From Euptelea pleiosperma (Eukaryota > Streptophyta > Magnoliopsida > Ranunculales > Eupteleaceae), in NCBI GenBank assembly GCA_035048495.1, contig CM068541.1, positions 13,151,929 to 13,215,928 on the forward strand: DNA of 64,000 bases, in the 5' to 3' direction. Positions 35,510-45,956 of the stretch are shown piece after piece (positions within the stretch are counted from its first letter, which is position 1; every line of letters begins with the position of its first letter). Made by a program: the position numbers and the translations under genes. The notes below the pieces were generated by a model, which saw only the letters and a program-made list of their open reading frames with translations, was not told the DNA's origin and did no database searches.

Positions 35510-35788
35510 CTAATGGCCAACGCCCGGACTTGGAACCGATTGACCTAAACTCCGTTCGATACGGGCGAGATGGACAGTGAAGATCTTTTTGTCGAGGACC
35601 ATGCCATGACCCTTATTGCCATGGGAAGAAGGTGGTGTAGTGCTTAGGACCAAGTTGTGTTCCAAAGAAGGGACCTTGACCCAGACCTTCTCCTCTTCCA
35701 TACTCTTGAGCTTTCTGGCATCTGAAGAGGGTATAAAGCACACTGATATGACCAAGAAGATAACCAACAAGGTGTTTAAGCGAGCCAT
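35510..35788 (-). CDS. PIPL secreted peptide precursor, array member D
   Basis: This precursor has 92 residues: a signal peptide (TLLVIFLVISVC core, ending SSDA), RKLKSMEEEK, a shortened linker lacking the ALSKG segment of its sisters, the pre-core KKIFTVHLARIER, and the terminal SVPSPGVGH preceded by LGQ. The 15-base deletion keeps the frame, so the gene should still make a hormone precursor. The canonical core is intact. A TATA box is near 35,915 and a GA tract plus a G-run follows the stop codon. It belongs to the tandem array; the unit around it is closest to that of copy C in its far flank (30.2-31.6 kb against 36.2-37.5 kb). Confidence 0.8.
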   Translation of the reverse strand: MARLNTLLVIFLVISVCFIPSSDARKLKSMEEEKVWVKVPSLEHNLVLSTTPPSSHGNKGHGMVLDKKIFTVHLARIERSLGQSVPSPGVGH

Positions 35789-36229
35789 TTGAAGATTTAA
35801 TGAGACGGAGAGAGTCTAAGAGAGTTTTTGAGATATGGGTTTTGTTGATATAAAGGTGATGAAATGAAATGTTGTGATGGAGAGGTTTTGTGGGGGCTTT
35901 AGGGGTGGTATGGGTGTATATATAGATGAAAAGAGAGGACAGATGGGTGCGTAGTCTTCTTTTCACATCGCGTGGAAGGCTGCGTGAAGCCGCCGGCCTT
36001 GTTACTTGGCAATTTGGTGGGAAATTTGCTGCAAATTTCTTGGTTATTTCGTGGAAAAATTGCTGAAATGCACAACTTTCAGGGGGAAAAAAACTGGAAG
36101 TGTAGTGGACTGCTAATTTGGCAATTAAGGATTGCTTTTACACAAATAAGTGCCAATAAGTCCTTTTTATATGACTTTTTATATCTTATTTTGGCCTTTT
36201 CCTAGTTTAATTAATTCAATTCTTTTTGG

Positions 36230-37500
36230 TGGATATTTCTTTCAAATATCTTTTTTAGCAATTTTCCCTAATGTCGTGCACCATTGAACCCTCTCCTCCA
36301 TGGTTCTACTTGTCTCAGCTGCTAACTTGGCTAATCTGACGGTCATGTGGCAGCAAGGAAACCAAAGCTAGAACAAACTTTGACCAGGTTAGCCAGACCA
36401 AAGATTAATTCAGTGTAACGAAGCCGCCCTGTCAACGTTGCATGGTCGGCTGTATGAGCCATGTGGCGCACTCTTAGAGCTCATATATGGATGTTTGACT
36501 CATGCCTAACTGGACCTGCTATAGACCTAAAATCAGCCTGAGTGGTGATTTCTATCTGTTGGATATCTTAGTACGTACCCTAGAAACAACCCATGAAAAT
36601 GACTCAAATTTAACAGCTAGAAATCACCAATGGAGCTAATTTTAATTTGATCTCAAGTGCATCTAGGGATGAGCCAGACATCCATACTGTCAGTGCTATC
36701 TAAGAGTGCACCACGTGGCTCATACAGACATCCATGACCACCATTTTTTGTCGTAAAGTCATTGCAAATGCCCCACCACCTCTTTACACCATATATAGTC
36801 TAAAGAAATGTTGTAATGACCGTTATAACGGTAACATCCCGACCCCATCTATATAACAAAACAAGGAAGTTGTCTCCCCTCTTATAGGCTTCATAAAGAA
36901 GGGCCGAGATCTTATCCCCCAACTGCACGGTGGATCTCAGCCACTCACACCCGATTTTGACAAACGTTTTGTCGAGGACGGAGCACATACTAGTCTAAAA
37001 CAAATTAAAGGTTTAGCGTTATAATGGCTGATACCCATAACTTTTACCCTTGTCAGCAAAGTTATATTTGAAAACTTGATAAGAAACATTTTTACCATTT
37101 TTTACGGCCGTTATAATGGACATGTGGTAAATTTAAGTGACCCTTATAATGTTATAACGGACCATTTAAAACCTTAATTACCTACTCTAACCTGCATTAA
37201 ACTCAACCTTAACTACCTTTTTAACCTGGGTAGGCGCACGTTTAGCGGTATGTTTTATTCAAAGGGGAGGTCAGAGAAAACACTTTCCAGTCACCCGGAT
37301 GATGGCAAAATATTTTCAAATCACAATTTGTTTTCATGGTTCAATTCCCACTCGCATCGCATTTTCAACGGTCAAAATTGTGCTTTGACTCGTGTAAACT
37401 ACGTTTTATGATTTAGATTATTTATTAAAGTTAGTGGAGTGAACAGATAACAAAATACACGTCTGTCCACCACAAAAAGACACGAGTGGCAAGATGGTTA
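36230..37500. repeat. Duplicated segment, counterpart of 30,280-31,640
   Basis: Both segments run from 'ttttttagcaattttccctaat' through 'gaaccctctcctccatggttctacttgtctcagctgctaa', the foldback element, a diverged AACGG MITE and 'tttattcaaaggggaggtcagagaaaacactttccag' to 'cacaaaaagac...ggcaagatggtt', in the same order and orientation. This shows that units C and D descend from one duplication. Differences between them are later transposon insertions. No gene is contained. Confidence 0.8.
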
Positions 37501-38284
37501 AAGCTTATCTTTAGTGCTTACCCAATTGTATTCGTACGTAAAGTGCTTAAGTTGTTTTGGCCATTTGCTGTTAACCATACAAAACAAGTGCTTCTTTTCT
37601 TAAAATTCCTTTTTATGCGGTGTTTGATAAAATATAAAAAAATATTTTTTTTTTTTATAAAAGCAAGAAAATTTAAGTTTTCGTATTATAAAAAGATAAT
37701 TTTGGTATGAAACATGCTCTGAGGACCCCATTTTTCTAACCCCCCTCGGAATCGGACTCGGTGCCATGGATTTTGAGAATTCAAAGATAGTTGATAGCGT
37801 TGAGCTGGCATTCACTTAATGAAAAAGTGAATGTCAGCTCGACCCTTTTGGTATTACAAAAAAAAAAGAAAATTAAGGATAAACTTATAAAGAATTTTTC
37901 TTAAGAACGGCTTCCCGCAAAAAAAAACCTAATAATAATTTGGGAACTTCATGGGCTTTGAAAAAAAAAAAAAATTAATTTTACTAAATAAAATAGCTTT
38001 TTATTAAGTGCTTAGAAACCACTAAAAGCTGGTTTCTTGCGGTTTTTAAGCCGCAGTGTGCAATAATTAAATTTCCTGAAAAGCTGGTTTTCTCTTGCAC
38101 AACTTATATTGGTATTGTGTTTTGCAGCGCAAACTCGAAATAGGATACCAAACACTCCCTAATTGATTAGAAGTACCCCCTTGTCCCCATTTGGATATTA
38201 GTGAGGGAAATCCCTTTCTTGTTACTTGTTCGAACTTCGAATTAATGAATTAATCCTGGCTCTTACATAGGTGGATTTCATCTT

Positions 38285-39067
38285 GGGCGGGCTCAACCTG
38301 AGCTCGATGGGTTGAACCCGACATTAAGATTAGGTTGGGTTAGCCCTTTCAGAACTTGGGTTGGGCTCGGGCAGGATTTTTTGTAACCCGATCAAATCGG
38401 ATTGAACTATAGTTGAAGCTTGGTCCAACCGAAACTCACATACAAACTACATATATTTATTAATAGTATACCAACAAATATGCACACTACATTGTGGCAA
38501 TTGGAGCAACCCTCACGTGAGATTATAAAATACCCTTGAAACTATATTTTCGTATTTTATGTGATCGGTCGATAATGAAAATATTGTGTTTTCTTCGATG
38601 ATTTTTTTTTGGTATTTTATGTGATCGGTCGAATATGAAAATATCATATTTTCTGTCCTTTTTTTTTTTTTTGGTCATTACCATCGTGGGATGGCCCCAC
38701 GGATGAAGTCAGGTGAAACCTAAATCCGGTCAAGCCAGTAAAGGGGATTTCTACTCTTGGCACACTGCTCAAAGGAAGAAATCTATCATATTTTCTTTTA
38801 TGAGGTGTTGAAAAAGAAGCTATTATTTAATGGTTAGCATAACGGTTATTGTATTGACCAATAATTATTTTAATATGAAAAAAGTCTAACAAACTTTCCA
38901 ACCAATAAAAAAAATTTAAGAAATTGATCAACCCGATAGAGTTGGACTAGGGTTGAAAAATCTAAGCCCGACCTTGGGTTGGGTTGGGTTAGGGTTCACA
39001 GCTTTATGGTTGGGTTGAGTGGGGTTGGGCTAGGGTTGACCCCAACCCGGTCGAGTTGCAGCCCTAG
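38285..39067. mobile_element. Mutator-type element, 783 bp, with empty site in unit B
   Basis: The perfect 9-bp duplication tttcatctt lies at 38276-38284 and 39068-39076. In unit B the uninterrupted 'aggtggacttcctcttgaatgg' is found near 24,121. The interior is full of gggttggg / cccaaccc blocks, with two ~30-base direct repeats (attttatgtgatcggtcga) near 38,555 and 38,612. The termini are only weakly inverted. Confidence 0.75.
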
Positions 39068-39431
39068 TTTCATCTTCAATGAGGAAATTAAAAAGTCAAG
39101 CGAAGCAACCAATCGTTGCTCTGATCAAATTATATATGGATAAGTACTAGCTAGGATGTGTTCCTTGCATCTAATCCACACACCGTTGAATCCTAACTCC
39201 AAGGGCCGTAGTCAATTCAAAATGGAATTGGAAATGTTGCATCAAGATTTTAAGTCCAACCGTGTGGACCCAATGACTAAAATTAACATTTTCTTTTCTA
39301 TTCAAATCTTACATAGAGAGTTACAGTAGCAGTTATCATATCATCGTCATCTACACCTCATTCCAAATGTTTGTGGATGTTTGGGGTTGTCAACATGAAT
39401 CGCATTTCAATAATGATCAGATGTGTCGAAT

Positions 39432-39738
39432 CATGGTTTAAATTTTAAAATAACGCCATTTAAACGGTTTTAATGGCCTTTAAAATGGTAACACCCCAAA
39501 CCCATTAAATTAAGAACCGTTTTTTTTTTTTTAATGGCTTTTAAAATAAAAATACTGTTGAAAACTTTTGTGGAAAAAAATGGCTGTTATTTCCTTTTTT
39601 TTTTTCGTTTTTAAAATTTCAAATTTCAAATGTCGAATTTTGAATTTTTCACATTTTTTTTTCATTTTTGTCCCTTGTCCGTTACAATTCGTTTTAACAG
39701 CCGTGTTATACCATTAAAACGGCTTCTTTTAAACATTG
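39432..39738. mobile_element. hAT-like MITE, CAAGGTTTAAA family, copy 8
   Basis: The ends are CATGGTTTAAA...TTTAAACATTG; the flanks tgtcgaat / tgtccaat differ at one of eight bases. It is more decayed inside than the other copies. Confidence 0.75.
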
Positions 39739-39841
39739 TGTCCAATCATATAATTCGACTATTACACTTGGAGCAGTCGTAGACCTTATCGTGGGTCCCA
39801 CCGATATGTGGGTACCTCGGCCAACTTTACAATTTATACTT

Positions 39842-40207
39842 GAGTCTGTCTAGAGCTACACCCGGATGTGGGGCCCACATATAGATCGTGTTGGACAATC
39901 CAACCATACATTGAGCTGCTCTTGTCATGATGATCATCATCACCAAAAATCAGTTCATTTTGACATTGCCAACTATATAAAAAATTGACCCAAAATAGTG
40001 GTTTAATTGGATGGTTTGGATTTTTCAAATTAAAGTCTAATTTTCACGAGGTTAGGAATGTTGAATTTTCCTGATTTGTTGTGAGGAGGGTAACCATAGC
40101 ATGAAAAACTCATTGTGCGGTTGGATTGTCAACATGATCTCCATGTAGGCCCCACGCTCGGGTGTAAGAACTGGATGTAAGTAATGGATGTAGCTCTAGA
40201 CGGACTC
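39842..40207. mobile_element. Mutator-type MITE, 366 bp, GAGTCTGTCTAGAGCTACA ends
   Basis: The terminal inverted repeats are gagtctgtctagagctaca / tgtagctctagacggactc. The perfect 9-bp duplication tttatactt lies at 39833-39841 and 40208-40216. The empty site 'caatttatactttgggaaa' is intact in unit C (about 27,692), and unit D has a near match. Confidence 0.9.
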
Positions 40208-40269
40208 TTTATACTTTGGGAAATAAATCACAGATGATCGTTTTGATGCAGAGGACTCTGTCACCCCAC

Positions 40270-40770
40270 GTAGTGCATATTTTGGGTTCGCTAACCACAT
40301 GGATGTTTAGCCCACCCTTGGTGGACAATGACATACACCCCAATACTCAGCCTGATTGCTTATCTCTATCTATTTTATTTCAGCATTTCTTAGAAGTGAT
40401 TTTAGCCGTTGGACTCAATCGTTTTTTGAATACTAATTTCAACGGAAATTATCAATTAAGTTATTTTTGGTGTGTATATCCATCAAGGGGTGGGCTAAAC
40501 ATTCGTACAATCAGTGGGCCAAAACAAAATGCGCTACATAGGGCCACAAGCATGGGCGAGATTGTACAGATTTTGTTTCAGGGTGGGCAAAAGTGTACTT
40601 TTTCAAGGTGGGCAAAAGGGTACTTTGAAAAAAAAAAAAATCTAACTTTTTAAAGTTGAGGGTGGGTCCTACCCTGACCCTCTCCTGGCTCCGCCACTGG
40701 CTATGAGCTATGGAGGAGCCAGGAGGGGGCATGTGCCCCTTGAACAAAATCCTAACTCCGCCGCTTGCCA
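40270..40770. other. Repeat remnants upstream of unit E gene
   Basis: About 40,280-40,530 is an arm pair of the 'ccacatggatgtttagcccaccctt...gtggac' foldback family. About 40,545-40,765 resembles the CAGTGGCGGAGCC hAT MITE (ggtgggcaaaag...tggctccgccactgg...gactccgcc). The 145-codon frame across this region is therefore not a gene. Confidence 0.5.
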
Positions 40771-41137
40771 CGAGAGAGTCCGTAATCTTAAAATGCAAAC
40801 AATTTTTCGAACTTTTGGTTCAAGTGGTTAGAGAGAATTCGATGGTTCAGCCAATTGGCTTTAGGGCTCGACCCAGTGGCCTCTTTGGTCAAGGCCAACT
40901 GAACTACGTGATCTTTTCTTATGGTTAAGGCCATCAAAAAGTTTGGATGCCTCTCTTATGATGATGCAGTCCTCTCTCAGATGCTTACTTGTAACATGTT
41001 TTTCGTTTTTTATTAATATAAATTTCTTATTCAACAAAAAAAAAAAAAAGTCAAAATTACAAAAGTAATAATAATAATAAAAGGACCCTTTAATTACATG
41101 AATCCACTTCCTACGTAAAATAACACAAAATTAAGAT

Positions 41138-41440
41138 CTAATGGCCGTCTCCAGGACTTGGGACCGATCCATTTAAAATCCGGTTGATACTTGCAAGATG
41201 CATAGTGAAGAGCTTTTCGTTGACGACCCTGTCATGACCCTTGTTGCTAGGGGAAGAAGGTGGTGTAGTGCCCTTGGAAAGGGCACTTAAAACCAAACTG
41301 TCTTCCAAAGAAGGATCCTCGACGACTACCCTCATGACCTTTTCCTCTTCCATACTCTTGAGTTTTCTGGCATCTGAAGAGGGTACAAAGCACACTGAGA
41401 CGACCAAGAAGATAACCAACAAGGTGCTTAAACGACCCAT
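41138..41440 (-). CDS. PIPL secreted peptide precursor, array member E
   Basis: This precursor has 100 residues: a signal peptide (TLLVIFLVVSVC core, ending SSDA), RKLKSMEEEK, then a linker with an extra MRVVVED segment, LVLSALSKGTTPPSSPSNK, the pre-core EKLFTMHLASINR and the terminal SVPSPGDGH. The residue before the last Gly is Asp instead of Val or Ile, a charge change inside the presumed mature hormone. Otherwise it is intact and presumably secreted. It is the rightmost member of the tandem array. The TATA box is at about 41,547, with a GA microsatellite just beyond it. Confidence 0.8.
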   Translation of the reverse strand: MGRLSTLLVIFLVVSVCFVPSSDARKLKSMEEEKVMRVVVEDPSLEDSLVLSALSKGTTPPSSPSNKGHDRVVNEKLFTMHLASINRILNGSVPSPGDGH

Positions 41441-41559
41441 TTGGAGATTTAATGATACAGAGAGAGTTGTTGATCGGGTGTTGCTAGAAAAGAGAAATTT
41501 GAAAATGGGTTGTTTTAATGGAGAGATTTGGGTGGTATGTGTCCTCTATATATAGATGA

Positions 41560-41561
<2 letters not shown>

Positions 41562-41592
<31 letters not shown>
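41562..41592. repeat. (GA)n microsatellite upstream of PIPL gene E
   Basis: About 15 GA units directly upstream of the TATA box of gene E. A comparable tract (28,726-28,753) lies in the presumed 5' UTR of copy C. Confidence 0.9.
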
Positions 41593-41594
<2 letters not shown>

Positions 41595-41639
41595 GGATTT
41601 CTTTTTCACATTGCGTGGAGGATGAAGCCGCCGGCCATG

Positions 41640-42600
41640 TTTTCTTTGTAATTGGGTGGGAAAATTTCTTGGTGAAATACTCCCAAGTGTATTGGAATGA
41701 AATACTCTGTCTCTATGGGCTTTGCTCGTCTCTCAGTAGCCAATTCCGGCTAATCTGGCATTTTTGTTTGTACATTATGAAACACTGCACTTGCCGTCCA
41801 CGTCAACTACACCAATTTGGTCACTAGTGTTACGATCATGGATAAAATGGTACACATGGCAATGTAACCGCAGCCGGACCAATCTTTGACCAGATCAACC
41901 TGACCAAAGATTAACTCACAATCGAACCAAACTTGTTTTCACTTAGATTAAAGAATTGAACCTCCCCCAAGATCTAACGGTGTATGGAGACATTTTGCAG
42001 TTCCAAGAGTAAAACTTCTGTCACAATCGGATTGCAAATCACACAATCACAGCCAATGAGTTCTCGGCACGTACACCTACAAGTAAAAGCACATGGGTAC
42101 GTTGCAAAGCACTTGTGTACGTGCCAAGAACTCATTGGCTTATGATTGTCTGATTTACAATTTCTTGTGATAGAAGTTTTACTCCAGTTCCAAATGATCA
42201 GAGGAGTCTGCCTTTGCTACTGGCAAGTCGTTAATTGCAAAAGTTGCCACACCCCTCTCCTTTGCATGACACGTGTTCTTAATCCTACCTTAGAAACACT
42301 TTTGTTCAAGCTTACGTGTCCTACAAAGGGAAAGTCAATGGTCAAAATTGTACCTTGGCCCCATGTAGCTTACTTTTTATATTTTAAAGTATTTATTATA
42401 CTTAGTTGCCTGTACATAAAGCCGCTTACTTTTTGTTGCCCGCACCATGAGACTCCAACTCTCCCTTATGGTACCCGCACCAGTGATTCTCCCATCGGGC
42501 GGCCCGCATATAACTTTCGGTGAGTGGACTTTCAAGGAAAGGTACAATTTTAGGTGCCGCCTGTGTCGGTGTCTCAATGGACTAATCGGAGAAAATTTTT
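41640..42600. other. Spacer at the right edge of the array
   Basis: The first ~120 bases still resemble the promoter flanks of the other units (gtaattgggtgggaaaatttcttggtgaaat); beyond that, homology to the array fades. An inverted repeat lies around 42,040-42,185 (ccaatgagttctcggcacgtac ... gtacgtgccaagaactcattgg). No gene is seen. Confidence 0.45.
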
Positions 42601-42615
42601 GATCCGGCCTTTTTT

Positions 42616-42782
42616 GATCCATGGCGTTCTGGCACTTATAGTTAAGCGCCACCTTTTCTTGGGTTTAAGATGACACTTAACTGTAGTTACCTTAGCAGTT
42701 GAGAAAAAGTAACTGCAGTTAAATGCAACCTTAACCCCGGGACAGGTGGCGCTTAACTATAAATGCAAGAACGCCATGGATC
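42616..42782. mobile_element. 167-bp hairpin MITE, pair with 19,445-19,609
   Basis: The arms are gatccatggcgttctggcacttatagttaagcgccacct / aggtggcgcttaactataaatgcaagaacgccatggatc. The arms and size are the same as in the copy at 19.4 kb. Confidence 0.75.
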
Positions 42783-42789
42783 AAAAAAA

Positions 42790-43770
42790 ATTCTAGAGAA
42801 TTCCCACTTTGTTTGCTCTACTCCGCAGTTTACCTTACGGTCCATCAACATACTACCTACCATATCGTGCACAAGGCCCATCAATTCATAGATCTGGACC
42901 ATTCAATTGGTGGCCCACCTCCTATATCAGTTACTAGCCTGAAGTTCATTCAGACTGATTAGCCACCTTCAAAGCCCTCGTGTAAACGACATCCGTGGAA
43001 TCGGAGGTAGGGTCCACTGAGGATAATGAATGTCATGTCCATTATCCTATAAGGTACCTTAAAATATCCATTTATGGACTTACTTCCTAAATGAAAACTA
43101 AATAATTCTAAAAAAAAAAAACTTTTGACTCTGAAGGGGGTCTGCTTCACGTTGAAGTTGAATTGAAATCAAATAAAATCCACCACATATGTTTTGGAGG
43201 TCAAATTAGGGGGTTGAATTGAAATCAAATAATAATATATTAATGGGTAAATAGCGCTTGCGAGTCTATATGCATGTTGGATCATAAATAGCGCTTGTGA
43301 TTTCGCGTAAACTCTTGAGAATTTCCAAGAAATGATCGATTTGAAAGTGTACGATGTCGTCAAAGGCATAACTTTACAACCATATCAATCCCTCCATAGT
43401 TTATTGGATTTATATAAAAATCTGAACTTGAAGCGATTGAAACGAGAAATTTTAAAAAGATCGAAAACCAAAAATTACATAAAAAAACACAGTGATTATC
43501 TTTAATAACGGAGTCAAAGCATAAGATTTTATAAAAATTAACTTTCCCCGATAACAATTTTGACGGAGTGATAAACTCAGTTACATTTCGGTGTTAGTCA
43601 ACAATGGTCAAGGGGGGTGACCTTAATTTAAGGAAGTATTACTAATTTAACAATTTTGAGCCTATTGGAATATTCAATAAGAGATGAGCTCTTCAGGGGA
43701 GGGACCCCTTTTTAATATCGTTTCTCATGCACCATTTGTGAATAGCTGTTGGTTCCACTTGATTTTTCTT
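42790..43770. other. Spacer, nothing recognised
   Basis: AT-rich sequence with a short near-duplicate (ttgaattgaaatcaaataa at about 43,157 and 43,213). No coding signal or bounded element was found. Confidence 0.4.
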
Positions 43771-43773
43771 TTT

Positions 43774-44090
43774 GGGTATTTTAGGAACACCCATCGAAAA
43801 TTTGAAAGTAATTAGTAAGACCTCCCCTTATACTTTCAAACTTTAGGATTACCTCCTTGACCATCATTTGACTAATGTTAAAACGTGACATGCATCACGC
43901 GCCTGTTAATGTACCTATGAAATTAAGGACGATAATATTGAAAGCACAATGCTAACGACATGTTATTCAGGCTCGTTTTAACGTATATCAACCACTGTTA
44001 AATTAGGTAAGGGGGGGCAATCCTAAAGTTTGAAAATATAAGGGAGTATTCCTAATTAATTTCAAATTTTAGGGGGTTGTTACTAAAATA
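43774..44090. mobile_element. Palindromic MITE, GGGTATTTTA family, second copy
   Basis: The ends are gggtattttaggaacaccc / gggggttgttactaaaataccc. The inner arms aagtaattagtaagacctcccct / aagggagtattcctaattaa match the element at 20,937-21,265. Confidence 0.6.
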
Positions 44091-44099
44091 CCCTTTTTT

Positions 44100-44901
44100 T
44101 ATTGATCCCACTAATCTGCAAACCCAGTCACCTTAAGAGGACCCCCCTTGTCCCTAATTACAATGCCGGTGTTCGACATTGTCGACATTGTTGAGTATAA
44201 TTCATGTATGGAAAAAAGAGAAAAAGTTCGAGATGAACGTTCCTTGCATCCAAATCGATGCAAGACTCCCAAAAGTCACCATTTGCACAGAAAGACTAGA
44301 ATAATTTTAAATTTTTTCTCATTCTCGTCCGTCAAGCTTTTTCTCATAAAAAAGGGGGTCTTTTGTAATACTTTTTTCCTCGTAAATCTTCTGCATTAGT
44401 GAAACTCTCGAGTTTTCATGCATTTGGCCGGTCTTGTTCCTTGGACTGTTTTTTACCGTCATTTTTTGGGTCGGGGTTCAATGTTTCCGACTAGATAAAG
44501 GGGCCAGACCCAAATAATGAAAACTTCAAGGGGGTTTCACTAATATAGAAGATTTATGAAGAGGGTGTTACAAAAAAAGGGAGTAGATGTGGGGGAAGAG
44601 TAGAATTGAATTTGGTAGAGAGTCACTTGTTCCTGTGTGTCTAAAATGTGTCGGCATAAAAGGTACCATAAAGGAATTTTGCCTGCTGAGATGGGTACAA
44701 GGGTGCAAGAGTGGTTCACCATGTCCATGACCCAGGTGTCTGACTCTCGACACCATTGTACTGGCCCCTGCCGAAAGAGTTCCTCTCCTCTCTAACAATC
44801 TCAATTGTTTCAGGGACCATAAGACAGATACAACAACCCACACGTGGAAGGAAGAATTAGATGTTCACATTAATGGTTCAAACCAAGCACACCCACGAAA
44901 A

Positions 44902-44939
<38 letters not shown>

Positions 44940-45590
44940 GGGTAGGTTCAATCCCATTTTCTGGGTCATGAGATCAATCTTTCAAATCTTACAAAAAAAA
45001 AATATCAGATATGGGTTGCATATATTTTAAAAATAAATGAAAAAAAAAATTATGAGGTGGGGTGTTTGGTTTCAATGACACATTGTCCAAATTGAGGATG
45101 AGAGGATATCCATGATTTTGTGTTTTTATTCGCGGAACAATGGACTTGGATAGTCAAGTCCGCAATATTGGCCTTATTTTATACCGGCTGTCAACCTAAC
45201 GCAACCTTCCTTTATCCGGACTTGGGGCCAGTAATGTAATGCAAGCAAAGATACTACAGAGGTTGGGGTTATGAACCAGAGGTTTTAAATCTTAAAATCT
45301 CTCCCATATTCTTGCACCCAAACACCCCCTAATTGGCAACAATGCGAAGGCTTATCCTAGTGGTAGCCTTTCTTATCGGTTCCTTCTATGTTTTCTCCAA
45401 AATTCTATACAAACTAGTGCTGTGAACAGGTGGGCCTGGCCCATCATAGATTCCACCCTAAGCCAATGTCTATCTTGAACCCTTTTTAGGCCAAAATTTC
45501 TGGCCCATTCCCACTACTGACATTACTAATACAAACTCTCTTCTCGCCTAACACATGCTTTAGCCTGGCAACTGTGGCTACCATCACTTG
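44100..45590. other. Spacer with a GA microsatellite
   Basis: A (GA)n tract lies at 44,903-44,937. The 91-codon minus-strand frame at 44,568-44,843 shows no family I recognise. No other feature is supported. Confidence 0.4.
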
Positions 45591-45599
45591 GTTCTAACC

Positions 45600-45823
45600 C
45601 CAAGGGTTGAGTGCTGATGGCCAGGACTCTGCTCCAGAAAGTGAGAGGTTCTGAGTTCAGCTCTCCTTGGAGCGACCCAATGGAAGAGTAACAATAAGTG
45701 GCTCAGTCCACATCAAACTCTCCCAGAACACTTGGCACGTGTGGAAGGGTGGCTAGCGTGTCCCGGGGGACTAGTCAGGTGCAACCCCATATCCTTGGGA
45801 TAAGGCTTGTGATGATGATGATG
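45600..45823 (+). mobile_element. tRNA-derived SINE-like element
   Basis: It has an A-box-like 'gggttgagtgctgatggcc' (about 45,604) and a B-box-like 'aggttctgagttcagc' (about 45,646), a body with 'aagtggctcagtccacatcaaactc...cccgggggactagtcaggtgc', and a 3' (gat)n tail. The body recurs truncated at about 8,455-8,640. The internal pol III boxes and simple-repeat tail suggest a plant SINE; the 5' end is uncertain. Confidence 0.5.
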
Positions 45824-45868
45824 CTCAATTGAAGAACAATTGAGTGCTCAATTGAAGAACAATTGAGT
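45823..45868. repeat. 23-bp unit repeated twice
   Basis: gctcaattgaagaacaattgagt occurs twice head to tail; each unit is itself a small inverted repeat (ctcaatt/aattgag). Confidence 0.9.
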
Positions 45869-45956
45869 GACTACTTTCGTGGATTCATCACTACCCTGCA
45901 GCTACAGGGAGACCCTCCATTCAATGAATCTCATCTCATGTCAAAAAGCATTTTAG

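Noticed and set aside
40216..40653. 145-codon plus-strand open frame
   Set aside because: It runs through the foldback-family repeat and an hAT MITE remnant; the translation has no protein-like conservation.
44568..44843. 91-codon minus-strand frame
   Set aside because: No family could be named and there are no supporting gene signals.
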